From contig JAFXSC010000012.1 in the NCBI GenBank assembly GCA_017525915.1, positions 169,852 to 233,851 on the forward strand: 64,000 nucleotides of DNA. Reading direction: 5' to 3'. Positions 8,250 to 16,614 of the stretch are shown here, piece after piece (position 1 is the stretch's first letter; each line of letters begins with the position of its first letter). Made by a program: the position numbers and the translations under genes. This DNA comes from Ruminococcus sp. (GTDB taxonomy: Bacteria > Bacillota > Clostridia > Oscillospirales > Ruminococcaceae). The notes under the pieces are model-generated. The model saw only the letters and a list, made by a program, of their open reading frames with translations. It searched no databases and had not been told where the DNA came from.

Positions 8250-8620
8250 AGTGCCCTGGAAGTAATATGCTGATACAGAAGTTTGTATGTCATTTATTGA
8301 GGAAACCCCTTTTGAAAAAGGGGCACCCTAATCGGGTCCGTCCCCTTTGTCAGCTTCGCTGACATCTCCCCACACTGTGGGGAGTCACCTCAAACTCCTT
8401 CCCGAAAACTTCCATCTGGTTTTTCCGCAATGGTATTAATATAGCCGGAAGTCTCAACAGGCTTCCGGCTTGCTTTTCTATCCAGATTTGTATACCATTG
8501 CGGAAAAAACTAAATATTAAAGTCTTTGGAAAGGGGTACGGGGGAGAACCTTTCCTCAGAAAGTTTTCCCCCGGTAAGTCACGCATAAAGCTACTGTATC
8601 AGTATTACTCCCCGAGCTTT
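8250..8620. repeat. Non-coding gap packed with palindromic elements
   Basis: This 371-bp gap has no gene. It holds, in order: CCCCTTTT/AAAAGGGG hairpin (8306-8323), GTCAGC-TTC-GCTGAC hairpin (8351-8365), CTCCCCACACTGTGGGGAG palindrome (8368-8386), a long inverted repeat GTTTTTCCGCAATGGTAT (8419-8436) against ATACCATTGCGGAAAAAAC (8492-8510) that encloses a terminator-like hairpin, and an imperfect palindrome GGGGGAGAACCTTTC/GAAAGTTTTCCCCC around 8541-8574. The composition looks like several nested or adjacent intergenic repeat elements. Confidence 0.75.
8443..8479 (+). terminator. Probable terminator inside the palindromic gap
   Basis: AGCCGGAAG and CTTCCGGCT form a 9-bp stem with a 10-base loop, followed by TGCTTTTCT. 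It lies about 190 bp after hpt and before the convergent VanW gene, so it may end either transcript. Confidence 0.6.
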
Positions 8621-9469
8621 TTATTGGGCAACAGGTTCTTTAATGAGCTCGTGGGGGATAAGGTCAGGGTCGAACATGACCTCGGAGTGGTTATCGAGGA
8701 CGAGTTCCTTGCTTATAAGCTCGCCGGTGGAACGGTCGTAGGCATTCTTGTATATTTTGGAGACGCGGTAATACTTGCCGTCTTCCTCTTTTTGGAAGTG
8801 ATGTCCCTCCTCGGTTATCTTGTAGGTCTCGGGAAACTCCTTCTTGCTGCGGAGCTCGATATGCAGCTCCTCCTCGTCACACCATGCGAGAAGCTGTACG
8901 TCGCAGCCGGTATTGTTTCTGAAACGGTAGTCGATATAGTTATAGTTGACCGATGTACCTGAGCTGAACGGCACGCGCTTTCCCTCATCGGGAGCGAGGG
9001 CGTCAGAATGCTGGTGAAACTCCGTTACCTCAAGGGGACTGTGGAGGATAGTTCTGTGGATAGTGTTGCTGAGATTGCAGAGACCTCCGCCGATACCGGG
9101 AATGAGCTTACCGTTCACGATAACTCTGCCGTCGCGGTAGCCGCGGCGCTTGGTGGTCTTGCCGACAGTATGCCAGAACGAGAATATCTCGCCGGGACGT
9201 ATTATAATACCGTTTATCTTCTTGCAGGCAAGGCGTATATTGACAGCCTTGTTTTCCTGAAGCACAGGGTCGATACCGGGTCCCTTCTTGATGAGGTGGG
9301 AGCTCTGGCTGTATACCACAACGGGTAGGCGCTTACGCGTTCTGAGCTTAGCGTAGTTCTCCTTGCCTCTGAGGTCGGAAATATGCCTTTTGATGATCTC
9401 CTTCTGTTCCGAGATCGCATAGCAGGTGGGGTTTATATCGCAGAACAGCTTGTCCTTATTCCAGAACAT
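8621..9469 (-). CDS. VanW family protein
   Basis: A 282-residue protein with the VanW domain: GEIFSFWHTVGKTTKRRGY, then the signature PGIGGGLCNLSNTIHR and LEVTEFHQHSDAL. VanW was named from vancomycin-resistance clusters but its molecular role is not established, and most members lie outside such clusters, as here. No vanHAX-like genes are near. No signal peptide is visible in this member. The start follows the HAD phosphatase stop directly (TGAATG), and the SD AAAGGAGTG lies within the end of that gene, so the two are translationally coupled. Third gene of a promoter-defined operon starting at 10686. Confidence 0.88.
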   Translation of the reverse strand: MFWNKDKLFCDINPTCYAISEQKEIIKRHISDLRGKENYAKLRTRKRLPVVVYSQSSHLIKKGPGIDPVLQENKAVNIRLACKKINGIIIRPGEIFSFWHTVGKTTKRRGYRDGRVIVNGKLIPGIGGGLCNLSNTIHRTILHSPLEVTEFHQHSDALAPDEGKRVPFSSGTSVNYNYIDYRFRNNTGCDVQLLAWCDEEELHIELRSKKEFPETYKITEEGHHFQKEEDGKYYRVSKIYKNAYDRSTGELISKELVLDNHSEVMFDPDLIPHELIKEPVAQ

Positions 9470-10009
9470 TCAGTTCACTCCTTTTCTGTATACATCGCCG
9501 AGCCTGTTTCTCAGGCGGCTGTCGCGGCGGTAAAAGCTGAGTATGAGCTTTTCGATATAACGTTTTTTCCCGATCTTTGTCTCGCCGGGAAGCTGTATGT
9601 AATGCACGAGAAGGCTCGGTATACCGGCTCTGTTCGCGCCTATCACGTCAATGAATATCTGGTCGCCGACACAGAGAGTCTCCCTCCTGTCTGTGCCGAG
9701 CATGGCGAGCGCCTTTTCGTAGCACTCCGGAGAAGGCTTGTCCGCATCGCAGATATACAGCGTGTCGATATTCTTTATGAACATCTGAACACGCTCCTCA
9801 TCGTTGTTGGTAAGCAGTAGCGTTTTCAGTCCGGCAGCGTGTATCTCCCGGAAAAGCGCATCAACTTCCGGAGTTGAAGGGTCGCCGTGATGAACGAGAG
9901 TATTGTCGAGGTCAAATATCACAGCACGGAAGCCTTTTGCGTAAAGCTTTCTGTAATCCAGTGAGAATACGCTCCTGGCGTAACCCCAGGGGTAGTATTT
10001 TTTCAGCAT
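9470..10009 (-). CDS. YqeG family HAD IIIA-type phosphatase
   Basis: A 179-residue HAD-superfamily phosphatase. The catalytic motif AVIFDLDNTLV (nucleophile Asp in DLDNT) is near residue 30, motif II LLLTNND near 66, and the motif III/IV region CVGDQIFIDVIGANRAGI near 117. The N-terminal segment YPWGYARSVFSLDYRKLYAKG is typical of the YqeG branch. YqeG proteins are cytoplasmic and of uncertain substrate. They often sit next to yqeH and aroE, which are absent here. The start overlaps the end of the upstream TIM-barrel gene by 7 bases. Confidence 0.88.
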   Translation of the reverse strand: MLKKYYPWGYARSVFSLDYRKLYAKGFRAVIFDLDNTLVHHGDPSTPEVDALFREIHAAGLKTLLLTNNDEERVQMFIKNIDTLYICDADKPSPECYEKALAMLGTDRRETLCVGDQIFIDVIGANRAGIPSLLVHYIQLPGETKIGKKRYIEKLILSFYRRDSRLRNRLGDVYRKGVN

Positions 10010-10686
10010 ATCACTGCCAGCCTCCGCTGAACATAGTCGCAGACAGTATTTATCTGCTCACAGAAATCAGTACCGAACTGTTTGTCGAAGAAGGCACTTC
10101 CTATCGTGAAAGCCCAGGGGCTTGCGTCACATATCTCGTCAAGCCTTTCAAAGCTGTTCACGCTTCCGGCGATGCAGATATCGGCATCTATCTCCTCAAC
10201 GAGCCTTCTGTTGAGCTCAACGGGGTCGCCTGTAAATCTGTAACCGAGAAGGTCGATACCGGCACAGCCCTTGCTGATACAGTCCCTCGCCTCGGCGATC
10301 ATGCCCTCAACAGTTCCGCCGAGCACGGACGGACGGTCATAGACATCGCCGACGAAGGGCATATACTTTATACCGTTCTTGCGGCATATCTCGCTGATCT
10401 TGTCAGAATACATCGTACCCATAAGGATATCGCAGCCGCATTCAACAGCAGTTTCAGCGCCATTGATTCCCTCTTCTTCGGTATATTCCACCACTTCGAG
10501 AACGGTAGTCTTTCCGCATTCCTTCATATATGCGTAGAGACGCTTCATTTCATCAAGCGGCAGAGGCTTTTCCTTGAAGCCCCAGTATTTAGCCTTTGAG
10601 TCACTGCACTTGCTGAAAATCTCAAACGCATTTTCAACTGTACAATCATTATACGTCAGCATTACAATAAGTTCAGGTTTACCCAT
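10003..10686 (-). CDS. TIM-barrel-fold protein of unknown function
   Basis: A 227-residue cytoplasmic protein. Alternating strands and helices, with VLEVVEYTEEEG, GCDILMGTMYSDK, GCAGIDLLGYRF and the late DICIAGSVNS...AFTIGSAFF pair, indicate a (beta/alpha)8 barrel with a C-terminal phosphate-binding site, as in KDPG aldolase or ThiE-like enzymes. The substrate cannot be named. The start at ATG 10686 (MGKPELIVML) has GGTGG at good spacing. The longer ATG 10740 lies at the transcription start and is not usable. It is the first gene of an operon with the YqeG-like phosphatase and VanW. The leader has a stable hairpin (10704-10721) just ahead of the SD. Confidence 0.7.
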   Translation of the reverse strand: MGKPELIVMLTYNDCTVENAFEIFSKCSDSKAKYWGFKEKPLPLDEMKRLYAYMKECGKTTVLEVVEYTEEEGINGAETAVECGCDILMGTMYSDKISEICRKNGIKYMPFVGDVYDRPSVLGGTVEGMIAEARDCISKGCAGIDLLGYRFTGDPVELNRRLVEEIDADICIAGSVNSFERLDEICDASPWAFTIGSAFFDKQFGTDFCEQINTVCDYVQRRLAVIC

Positions 10687-10703
10687 GATTCCACCAACCT
10701 TGT

Positions 10704-10721
10704 CCGCCGTAGAAACGGCGG
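10704..10721 (-). promoter_or_regulatory. Leader hairpin next to the SD of the TIM-barrel gene
   Basis: Minus-strand CCGCCGT, loop TTCT, ACGGCGG: a perfect 7-bp GC-rich stem about 6 bases before the SD. It could affect translation start or transcript stability. Confidence 0.5.
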
Positions 10722-10750
10722 TATCTATATATACGAACACAATACGTTAT

Positions 10751-10779
10751 ATTATAACACATTCTGAGGAGTTTGTCAA
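10751..10779 (-). promoter_or_regulatory. Promoter of the TIM-barrel/HAD/vanW operon
   Basis: Minus strand TTGACA (10779-10774), 17-bp spacer, TATAAT (10756-10751): perfect consensus in both boxes. Start near 10744. Confidence 0.85.
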
Positions 10780-10882
10780 ATTCTGATGTGAAATAATCGG
10801 AAATATCTGAAAATATTTTATGTTAACAGTACGGAACAGCTTCCTCGGTCATTAAATACTGTTATCCTGTTCTATACACAGC

Positions 10883-10909
10883 AAAAAAAGGGCGGCAATG
10901 CCGCCCTTT
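10883..10909 (-). terminator. Terminator of the VWA/PP2C operon
   Basis: Minus strand AAAGGGCGGC, loop ATT, GCCGCCCTTT then TTTTTGC. The stem begins within the stop codon of the PP2C gene. Confidence 0.9.
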
Positions 10910-11894
10910 AATCATTGTTTTCATTTTCAGCTATCCCGGCGATAACATCATCGCCTGCCCCCGGAACATCGCCGGAAGGCTCAGAGCCGTCCTCTGCTTC
11001 TGCTGCAAGTAGCGCCTCACGGAGCTTATCCTCGATGGCCTTCAGCCTTTCGATATCAATAACTCCCGAACAGCTCACATCGTCACCGCTGCCTCTGCGC
11101 GTCATCTCAGGCAGAAAAGCCTTGAGCTGCTCGACGCCATCCTTTATGCCGCATTCGCAGAAGGTAAGCGCAAGTCCGCGGTAGAATCCGAACAGCTGCT
11201 CATCGCTCCAGTAAGAATTCTCGATGCCGTCAGTGCCAAGGAATATGGCAGGCGGTATCCTGTCCTTCGGAAAATAAGCATACCTGTAAGAGAGAGCTGC
11301 ATCGTCCTGACACATTGAGGTCGTAACGTTGTCGTAGCAGCGCGGGTCCTCCGGTACAGGCTCGGAAGCCTCTCCGTTTTCATCGAGCACCACGCAGCTT
11401 CCGTCGCCTATCTGCATACACAGCGCAAAATTCTCAGTCACAACAGCAAATGCGAGAGTTGTACCGTAAGCCTCGATATATCTTCCGGACATATAGCGCT
11501 CGCGGTAGTAGTCGAACTGCTCCGGAATGCGGTCATACTCCTCCTCAGTGAATGGGTCGAAGCGGTAATCCGACTCGGCAGCGCTGTGCCAGCGTGAAAC
11601 TATACTGCGCCAGAGCTGGTCAACAAGCTGTGCCCTCTCGTCCTCATCGTCAAGGTCAGCCTCTACCTCACTGAGTCCGTGTAAGAACTCCGAAACGCAC
11701 CTCTGGGCGCACGATGTCGCATACTCCGAGCCGCGGTCGGTGCGGAGGTAGCAAAGGCTGCCGTGTCCGTCCGCAACAGCGGCAAAGGAATACTTCTCGC
11801 TGTCAGTGCTCAGGAAACTGTCCTGACAGTCTATCCCCTTTTTTATGTGGTTCTCCCCGATACAGCCGTATGAAAAGGAAGAATATTTCTCCAT
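10908..11894 (-). CDS. PP2C-family Ser/Thr protein phosphatase
   Basis: A 328-residue metal-dependent phosphatase of the PPM/PP2C family, cytoplasmic. Motifs in order: KKGIDCQDSF near residue 20, the metal-site AAVADGHGS near 40, EAYGTTLAFAVV near 140, CMQIGDGSCVVLDENGE near 160, FLGTDGIENSYW near 215 and the terminal GSGDDVSCSGVI near 265. A C-terminal tail of about 55 residues is acidic and probably disordered. It is 9 bp behind the VWA gene. With the VWA protein and the kinase at 20795-22111 it makes up the set known as the TerY-P triad in studies of Ter stress systems. Likely role: reversing phosphorylation placed by that kinase. Confidence 0.9.
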   Translation of the reverse strand: MEKYSSFSYGCIGENHIKKGIDCQDSFLSTDSEKYSFAAVADGHGSLCYLRTDRGSEYATSCAQRCVSEFLHGLSEVEADLDDEDERAQLVDQLWRSIVSRWHSAAESDYRFDPFTEEEYDRIPEQFDYYRERYMSGRYIEAYGTTLAFAVVTENFALCMQIGDGSCVVLDENGEASEPVPEDPRCYDNVTTSMCQDDAALSYRYAYFPKDRIPPAIFLGTDGIENSYWSDEQLFGFYRGLALTFCECGIKDGVEQLKAFLPEMTRRGSGDDVSCSGVIDIERLKAIEDKLREALLAAEAEDGSEPSGDVPGAGDDVIAGIAENENND

Positions 11895-11903
11895 TGTATC
11901 ACC

Positions 11904-12641
11904 TTACCAGTCCGACTCGTCCCAGTCTGCCGTACCCGCGTTGCCTATTGCCTCCTGAGTCTGTTCAACGACGTCCTCTGCGAGCTTCTTGGATATCTCG
12001 ACCGGATCTGTATCGCTGTCAACAGTGCTGGAATGGCTTGCAAAGACGCTTGTTATTACACTCGCCTTCTCGATCATAAGGCGGAGCTGATCCTTGTTCT
12101 TTACGTCAAGGACAGTTTCCGAGCTTCCGGAAAAACGTGCAAGCACGCCCTTGTCAGCGTCCTCACCGATAGCAAAAGCGATCTTGATAGCTCTCTTGAA
12201 CCAGTTGTTCTTCTGGAGCGCAGCAAGTCCGCCCTCCCAGTTATCCGTAGGTCCTCCGTCACTGAAAAGGAGTATTACTGGCGGATAAGCACCTGCTGAA
12301 GTCTGAAGGAACTCATTGCGTGAGAGTTTCTTGTCGAGCTCCTTGAAGGCAGCTCCCATATCCGTAACGCCGCAAGCCTCGAAGGACTTGAAACGGTAGC
12401 CCTCCGGAGAAACAGGCTCGGAAGTCACCCAGTTCGCACCTGTTGAGAATTCCAGAACAGCTATCTTTATCTCAGCGTCATCGCTTTCATCGCTTATCTC
12501 CTGCAAAGTCTGCATTACCTCTTCGAGTGCGGACTCTACCTGTCCTATTTTGCTGCCCTGCATACTGCCCGATGTATCAATGACATAAAACAGTGTCATC
12601 ACCTTTCTGACAGCGGGAGCGTAATCATCTAATCCCGGCAT
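11904..12641 (-). CDS. TerY-like VWA-domain protein
   Basis: A 245-residue cytoplasmic protein made up mainly of one von Willebrand A domain. The MIDAS motif FYVIDTSGSMQGSKIG (DxSxS) is near residue 20, the second MIDAS Thr lies in CGVTDMGAAF, and the MIDAS Asp in VILLFSDGGPTDNWEGG, which is the wording typical of TerY proteins. Such VWA proteins bind divalent metal and probably act as scaffolds in phosphorylation-linked complexes. Start ATG 12641 (MPGLDDYAP) is preceded by the SD AGGAGGGA, better than the upstream ATG 12662. It leads a two-gene operon with PP2C under a consensus promoter at 12677-12705. Confidence 0.88.
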   Translation of the reverse strand: MPGLDDYAPAVRKVMTLFYVIDTSGSMQGSKIGQVESALEEVMQTLQEISDESDDAEIKIAVLEFSTGANWVTSEPVSPEGYRFKSFEACGVTDMGAAFKELDKKLSRNEFLQTSAGAYPPVILLFSDGGPTDNWEGGLAALQKNNWFKRAIKIAFAIGEDADKGVLARFSGSSETVLDVKNKDQLRLMIEKASVITSVFASHSSTVDSDTDPVEISKKLAEDVVEQTQEAIGNAGTADWDESDW

Positions 12642-12676
12642 TTTCAATCCCTCCTGAAACAAATTTTACTATATCT

Positions 12677-12705
12677 ATTTTACTACATATAAAGCCTTTT
12701 GTCAA
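12677..12705 (-). promoter_or_regulatory. Promoter of the VWA/PP2C operon
   Basis: Minus strand TTGACA (12705-12700), 17-bp spacer, TAAAAT (12682-12677). It separates this operon from the rpoC terminator just upstream. Confidence 0.82.
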
Positions 12706-12725
12706 GAAATAAACTCTCTCCGGGC

Positions 12726-12757
12726 AAAAAAATTCCGGAGGCATGATGCCTCCGGAA
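12726..12757 (-). terminator. Terminator of the rpoBC operon
   Basis: Minus strand TTCCGGAGGCATCATGCCTC followed by CGGAA and then TTTTTTTG. The perfect stem lies 14 bp after the rpoC stop. Confidence 0.93.
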
Positions 12758-12770
12758 AGCAATTCTGGTT

Positions 12771-15700
12771 TTATGAGAGCTGAGCGCCCATAGCGGCGTT
12801 GTTATGCTCCATATATGCCTCGTTCTTGACTGTCTCGACCTCAACGCGGTTGTAGATATCCATACCTGTTCCGGCAGGGATAAGCTTACCGATGATAACA
12901 TTTTCCTTGAGTCCGAGGAGCTTGTCGCTCTTGCCTCTGATAGCGGCATCTGTGAGAGCCTTTGTGGTCTCCTGGAAGGAAGCCGCCGACATGAAGCTGT
13001 CGGAGTTGGACGAAGCCTTTGTGATACCCTGAAGTACAGGTGTGGTAGTAACGAGCTGGAGGTCGTACTCTCCTGCGTCGATCCTTGCCTGTATCTCGCC
13101 GTTGATAGCGTCGATCTCCTTGCGGTCAACAAGTGTGCCGGGAAGGAGGTAGCTGCTGCCGGACTCCTCGACCTTGATCTTGCGGAGCATCTGGCGGACG
13201 ATAACTTCGATGTGCTTGTCGTTGATGTCAACACCCTGGAGACGGTAAACCTTCTGTACTTCGTTGATAATATAGTTCTCAACAGCCTGTGTACCGAGGA
13301 TATTGAGGATATCTGCGGGATATACGTTACCTTCTGTGAGACGTGTGCCCTTCTCTATCTGCTCGCCCTCCTGAACTCTGATCTTGAAGTTGTAGGGGAT
13401 CATATAGCTCTCGGACTCGCCTGTCTCGTCACTTGTAACGATGATATTTCTTGTGGTCTTGACTTCCTCGATGTGTATCTTTCCGGGAATTCTCGAAAGG
13501 ATAGCCGCACCCTTAGGACGTCTGCTCTCGAAGAGCTCCTCAACACGGGGAAGACCCTGTGTGATATCTTCCGCATCGGCAGACGCAACGCCTCCGGTAT
13601 GGAAGGTTCTCATGGTGAGCTGTGTACCAGGTTCACCGATGGACTGAGCAGCGATTACGCCGACAGCCTCACCGACTGATACGACATTGTTGTGAGCAAG
13701 GTTAGCGCCGTAGCACTTGGCACATACACCGTATCTTGCCTTACAGGTGAGTACGGAGCGTATGCTTATCTTCTCGATGCCTGCTTCGATTATCTTCTTT
13801 GCGTCTGCATCGTTAATGAGCTTGTTGCGTGAAACTATCAGCTCGCCAGCCTGATCTCTGAGGTCCTCGGCGAGATATCTGCCGACAAGACGCTCTGCGA
13901 ACGGCTCAACGATCTCGTTGCCGTTCCTGATCTCGTATACCTCGATGCCGTCGGTAGTTCCGCAGTCATCCTCGCGTATGATAACGTCCTGTGATACGTC
14001 AACGAGACGTCTTGTGAGGTAACCGGAGTCGGCGGTACGGAGAGCGGTATCGGCAAGTCCCTTACGGGCGCCTCGGGAAGCGATGAAGTATTCGAGGATG
14101 TTAAGACCTTCACGGTAGTTAGCTCTGATCGGGATCTCGATAACGCCGCCGGAGGTATTGGCGATAAGTCCGCGCATACCGGCAAGCTGACGGATCTGTG
14201 AGATAGAACCACGGGCACCGGAGTCAGCCATCATCCAGATAGGATTGTAGCGGTCGAAGTTTGCCTTCAGTGCGGCAGTAACTCTGTCGTTGGTCTCGGT
14301 CCAGAGAGCGATGATCTTCTTGGACTTCTCCTGTGCGGAGATATAACCGTACTCATACTCAGTTGTGATCTGCTCGACCTCTGCATCAGCCTCAGCGAGG
14401 ATAGTCTTCTTCTGGGGCGGGATCGAAGCATCGCAGACAGCAACGGTAAGAGCTGCTCTTGTGGAATACTTGTAGCCGAGAGCCTTGATACGGTCAAGCA
14501 CCTCAGATGTGGTGGTAGTGCCGTGTATCTTTATGCAGCGCTCGATGATATCGGAGAGCTGCTTCTTGCCTACGAGGAATGCTACCTCGAGGTCGAACTG
14601 CTTATCGGAGTTGGTCCTGTCAACATAGCCGAGGTTCTGGGGGATATTCTCGTTGAAGATAAGACGTCCGACAGTAGCGTCGATTATCTTTGAAACCTTC
14701 TTATCGCCGATATCCTTTGTGATCTTGACCTTGATGTTGGCATGGAGGGAAATATCGTGCTCGTTGTAAGCCATGAGAGCCTCGTTCACATCGCGGAAGA
14801 CCTTGCCCTCGCCGGGTTCGCCGGGCTTATCCATAGTAAGATAGTAGGAACCGAGCACCATATCCTGTGAAGGAACTGCAACAGGCTTACCGTCGGAAGG
14901 CTTCAGCAGGTTGTTGGCTGCGAGCATGAGGAATCTTGCTTCAGCCTGAGCCTCTGCGGAAAGCGGAAGGTGTACGGCCATCTGGTCGCCGTCGAAGTCA
15001 GCGTTGAACGCGGAGCATACGAGCGGGTGGAGCTTGATAGCGCGTCCTTCAACGAGTATCGGCTCGAATGCCTGGATACCGAGACGGTGGAGCGTAGGAG
15101 CACGGTTGAGCATTACGGGGTGATCCTTGATAACGTCCTCGAGAGCGTCCCATACCTTATTGTCGGCACGGTCAATGAGCTTTCTTGCGGACTTGATATT
15201 TGCGATAGCCTTCTTGTCAACGAGTCTCTTGAGTACGAAGGGCTTGAAGAGCTCGAGAGCCATTTCCTTCGGGAGACCGCACTGGTACATTTTCAGCTCA
15301 GGACCTACAACGATAACCGAACGTCCGGAGTAGTCAACACGCTTACCGAGAAGGTTCTGACGGAAGCGTCCCTGCTTACCCTTGAGCATATCGGAAAGGG
15401 ATTTGAGAGCACGGTTGTTAGGACCTGTAACGGGTCTGCCGTGTCTGCCGTTGTCTATGAGAGCATCAACAGCTTCCTGGAGCATACGCTTCTCATTCCT
15501 TACGATGATGTCAGGAGCGTCGAGCTCGAGCATTCTCTTGAGACGGTTGTTTCTGTTGATAACACGCCTGTAAAGGTCGTTGAGGTCAGATGTAGCGTAG
15601 CGTCCGCCGTCGAGCATTATCATAGGACGGATATCCGGAGGGATAACGGGTACTACGTCGAGCACCATCCACTCGGGCTTGTTGCCGGAGAGACGGAATG

Positions 15701-16499
15701 CCTCGATTATCTGGAGTCTCTTTAAGAGCTTGACCTTCTTCTGACCTGCGGGAAGTCCCACGAGCTCAGCCTTTAAGTCGTCGGCAACTATCTCGATGTT
15801 GTTTCTCCAGTCGATATCCTCGAGAGCTGCGAACTTCTGGCACTCCTCACAGCCGCACTCGGTGGGCTTATTGAAGCAGGTGAGCTTTCCGCCGCCGATA
15901 GATACCTTGCCCATTTCGATGAGACGGTTCTTGTGAGTATCATATCTTGCAGGGTCATACTCATGAAGGAGCTTCTTGATAGCCTCGGCGCCCATTTCAG
16001 CCACGAAGTCCTCGCCGTACTTCTCGCGGTAGGAGAGGTATTCCTTCTCAGAGAGGAGCTGCTTCTTCATGAGCTCTGTGTTGCCGGGGTCGATAACGAT
16101 ATATTTAGTGAAGTAGAGTATTTCTTCAAGACGCTTCTGAGATACCTCGAGCACCTGTCCGATGCGTGAAGGTGTGCCCTTGAAGTACCAGATATGCGAT
16201 ACGGGAGCTGCGAGCTCGATATGACCCATTCTCTCACGTCTTACTCTTGCTCTTGTTACCTCAACTCCGCAGCGGTCGCAGACCTTGCCCTTGAAGCGTA
16301 TCTTCTTGAATTTTCCGCAGTGGCACTCCCAGTCCTTGGTAGGTCCGAAGATCCTTTCACAGAAAAGACCGTCGCGCTCGGGCTTCTGCGTTCTGTAATT
16401 TATAGTCTCAGGTCTTTCAACAACGCCGTGCGACCAGCTTCTTATCTGTTCGGGTGACGCAAGACCGATCTTTATAGATTCAAAAGTATTAAATTCCAA
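12771..16499 (-). CDS. rpoC: DNA-directed RNA polymerase subunit beta'
   Basis: The largest subunit of RNA polymerase, 1242 residues. It contains the N-terminal zinc finger ([20 protein letters not shown]), the catalytic Mg-binding motif [12 protein letters not shown], the bridge-helix region and the second zinc site with Cys residues in [16 protein letters not shown]. The length is normal for Firmicutes and no large lineage insertion is evident. Start ATG 16499 ([15 protein letters not shown]) has an SD GGAGGTAG. It lies 115 bp after rpoB on the same transcript; the gap between them holds no other gene. A terminator follows, so the operon ends here. Confidence 0.98.
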   Translation of the reverse strand: MEFNTFESIKIGLASPEQIRSWSHGVVERPETINYRTQKPERDGLFCERIFGPTKDWECHCGKFKKIRFKGKVCDRCGVEVTRARVRRERMGHIELAAPVSHIWYFKGTPSRIGQVLEVSQKRLEEILYFTKYIVIDPGNTELMKKQLLSEKEYLSYREKYGEDFVAEMGAEAIKKLLHEYDPARYDTHKNRLIEMGKVSIGGGKLTCFNKPTECGCEECQKFAALEDIDWRNNIEIVADDLKAELVGLPAGQKKVKLLKRLQIIEAFRLSGNKPEWMVLDVVPVIPPDIRPMIMLDGGRYATSDLNDLYRRVINRNNRLKRMLELDAPDIIVRNEKRMLQEAVDALIDNGRHGRPVTGPNNRALKSLSDMLKGKQGRFRQNLLGKRVDYSGRSVIVVGPELKMYQCGLPKEMALELFKPFVLKRLVDKKAIANIKSARKLIDRADNKVWDALEDVIKDHPVMLNRAPTLHRLGIQAFEPILVEGRAIKLHPLVCSAFNADFDGDQMAVHLPLSAEAQAEARFLMLAANNLLKPSDGKPVAVPSQDMVLGSYYLTMDKPGEPGEGKVFRDVNEALMAYNEHDISLHANIKVKITKDIGDKKVSKIIDATVGRLIFNENIPQNLGYVDRTNSDKQFDLEVAFLVGKKQLSDIIERCIKIHGTTTTSEVLDRIKALGYKYSTRAALTVAVCDASIPPQKKTILAEADAEVEQITTEYEYGYISAQEKSKKIIALWTETNDRVTAALKANFDRYNPIWMMADSGARGSISQIRQLAGMRGLIANTSGGVIEIPIRANYREGLNILEYFIASRGARKGLADTALRTADSGYLTRRLVDVSQDVIIREDDCGTTDGIEVYEIRNGNEIVEPFAERLVGRYLAEDLRDQAGELIVSRNKLINDADAKKIIEAGIEKISIRSVLTCKARYGVCAKCYGANLAHNNVVSVGEAVGVIAAQSIGEPGTQLTMRTFHTGGVASADAEDITQGLPRVEELFESRRPKGAAILSRIPGKIHIEEVKTTRNIIVTSDETGESESYMIPYNFKIRVQEGEQIEKGTRLTEGNVYPADILNILGTQAVENYIINEVQKVYRLQGVDINDKHIEVIVRQMLRKIKVEESGSSYLLPGTLVDRKEIDAINGEIQARIDAGEYDLQLVTTTPVLQGITKASSNSDSFMSAASFQETTKALTDAAIRGKSDKLLGLKENVIIGKLIPAGTGMDIYNRVEVETVKNEAYMEHNNAAMGAQLS

Positions 16500-16614
16500 A
16501 CTGCTACCTCCTGCTGTATAATTGCGGGATACCGGAGCATTGCAGCCCTCGGCCGTGACCTAAGTGCCGCCTGCTCCGCTTTGGTTATCCGTTATTCGTA
16601 TTCGTATTCAGGGA

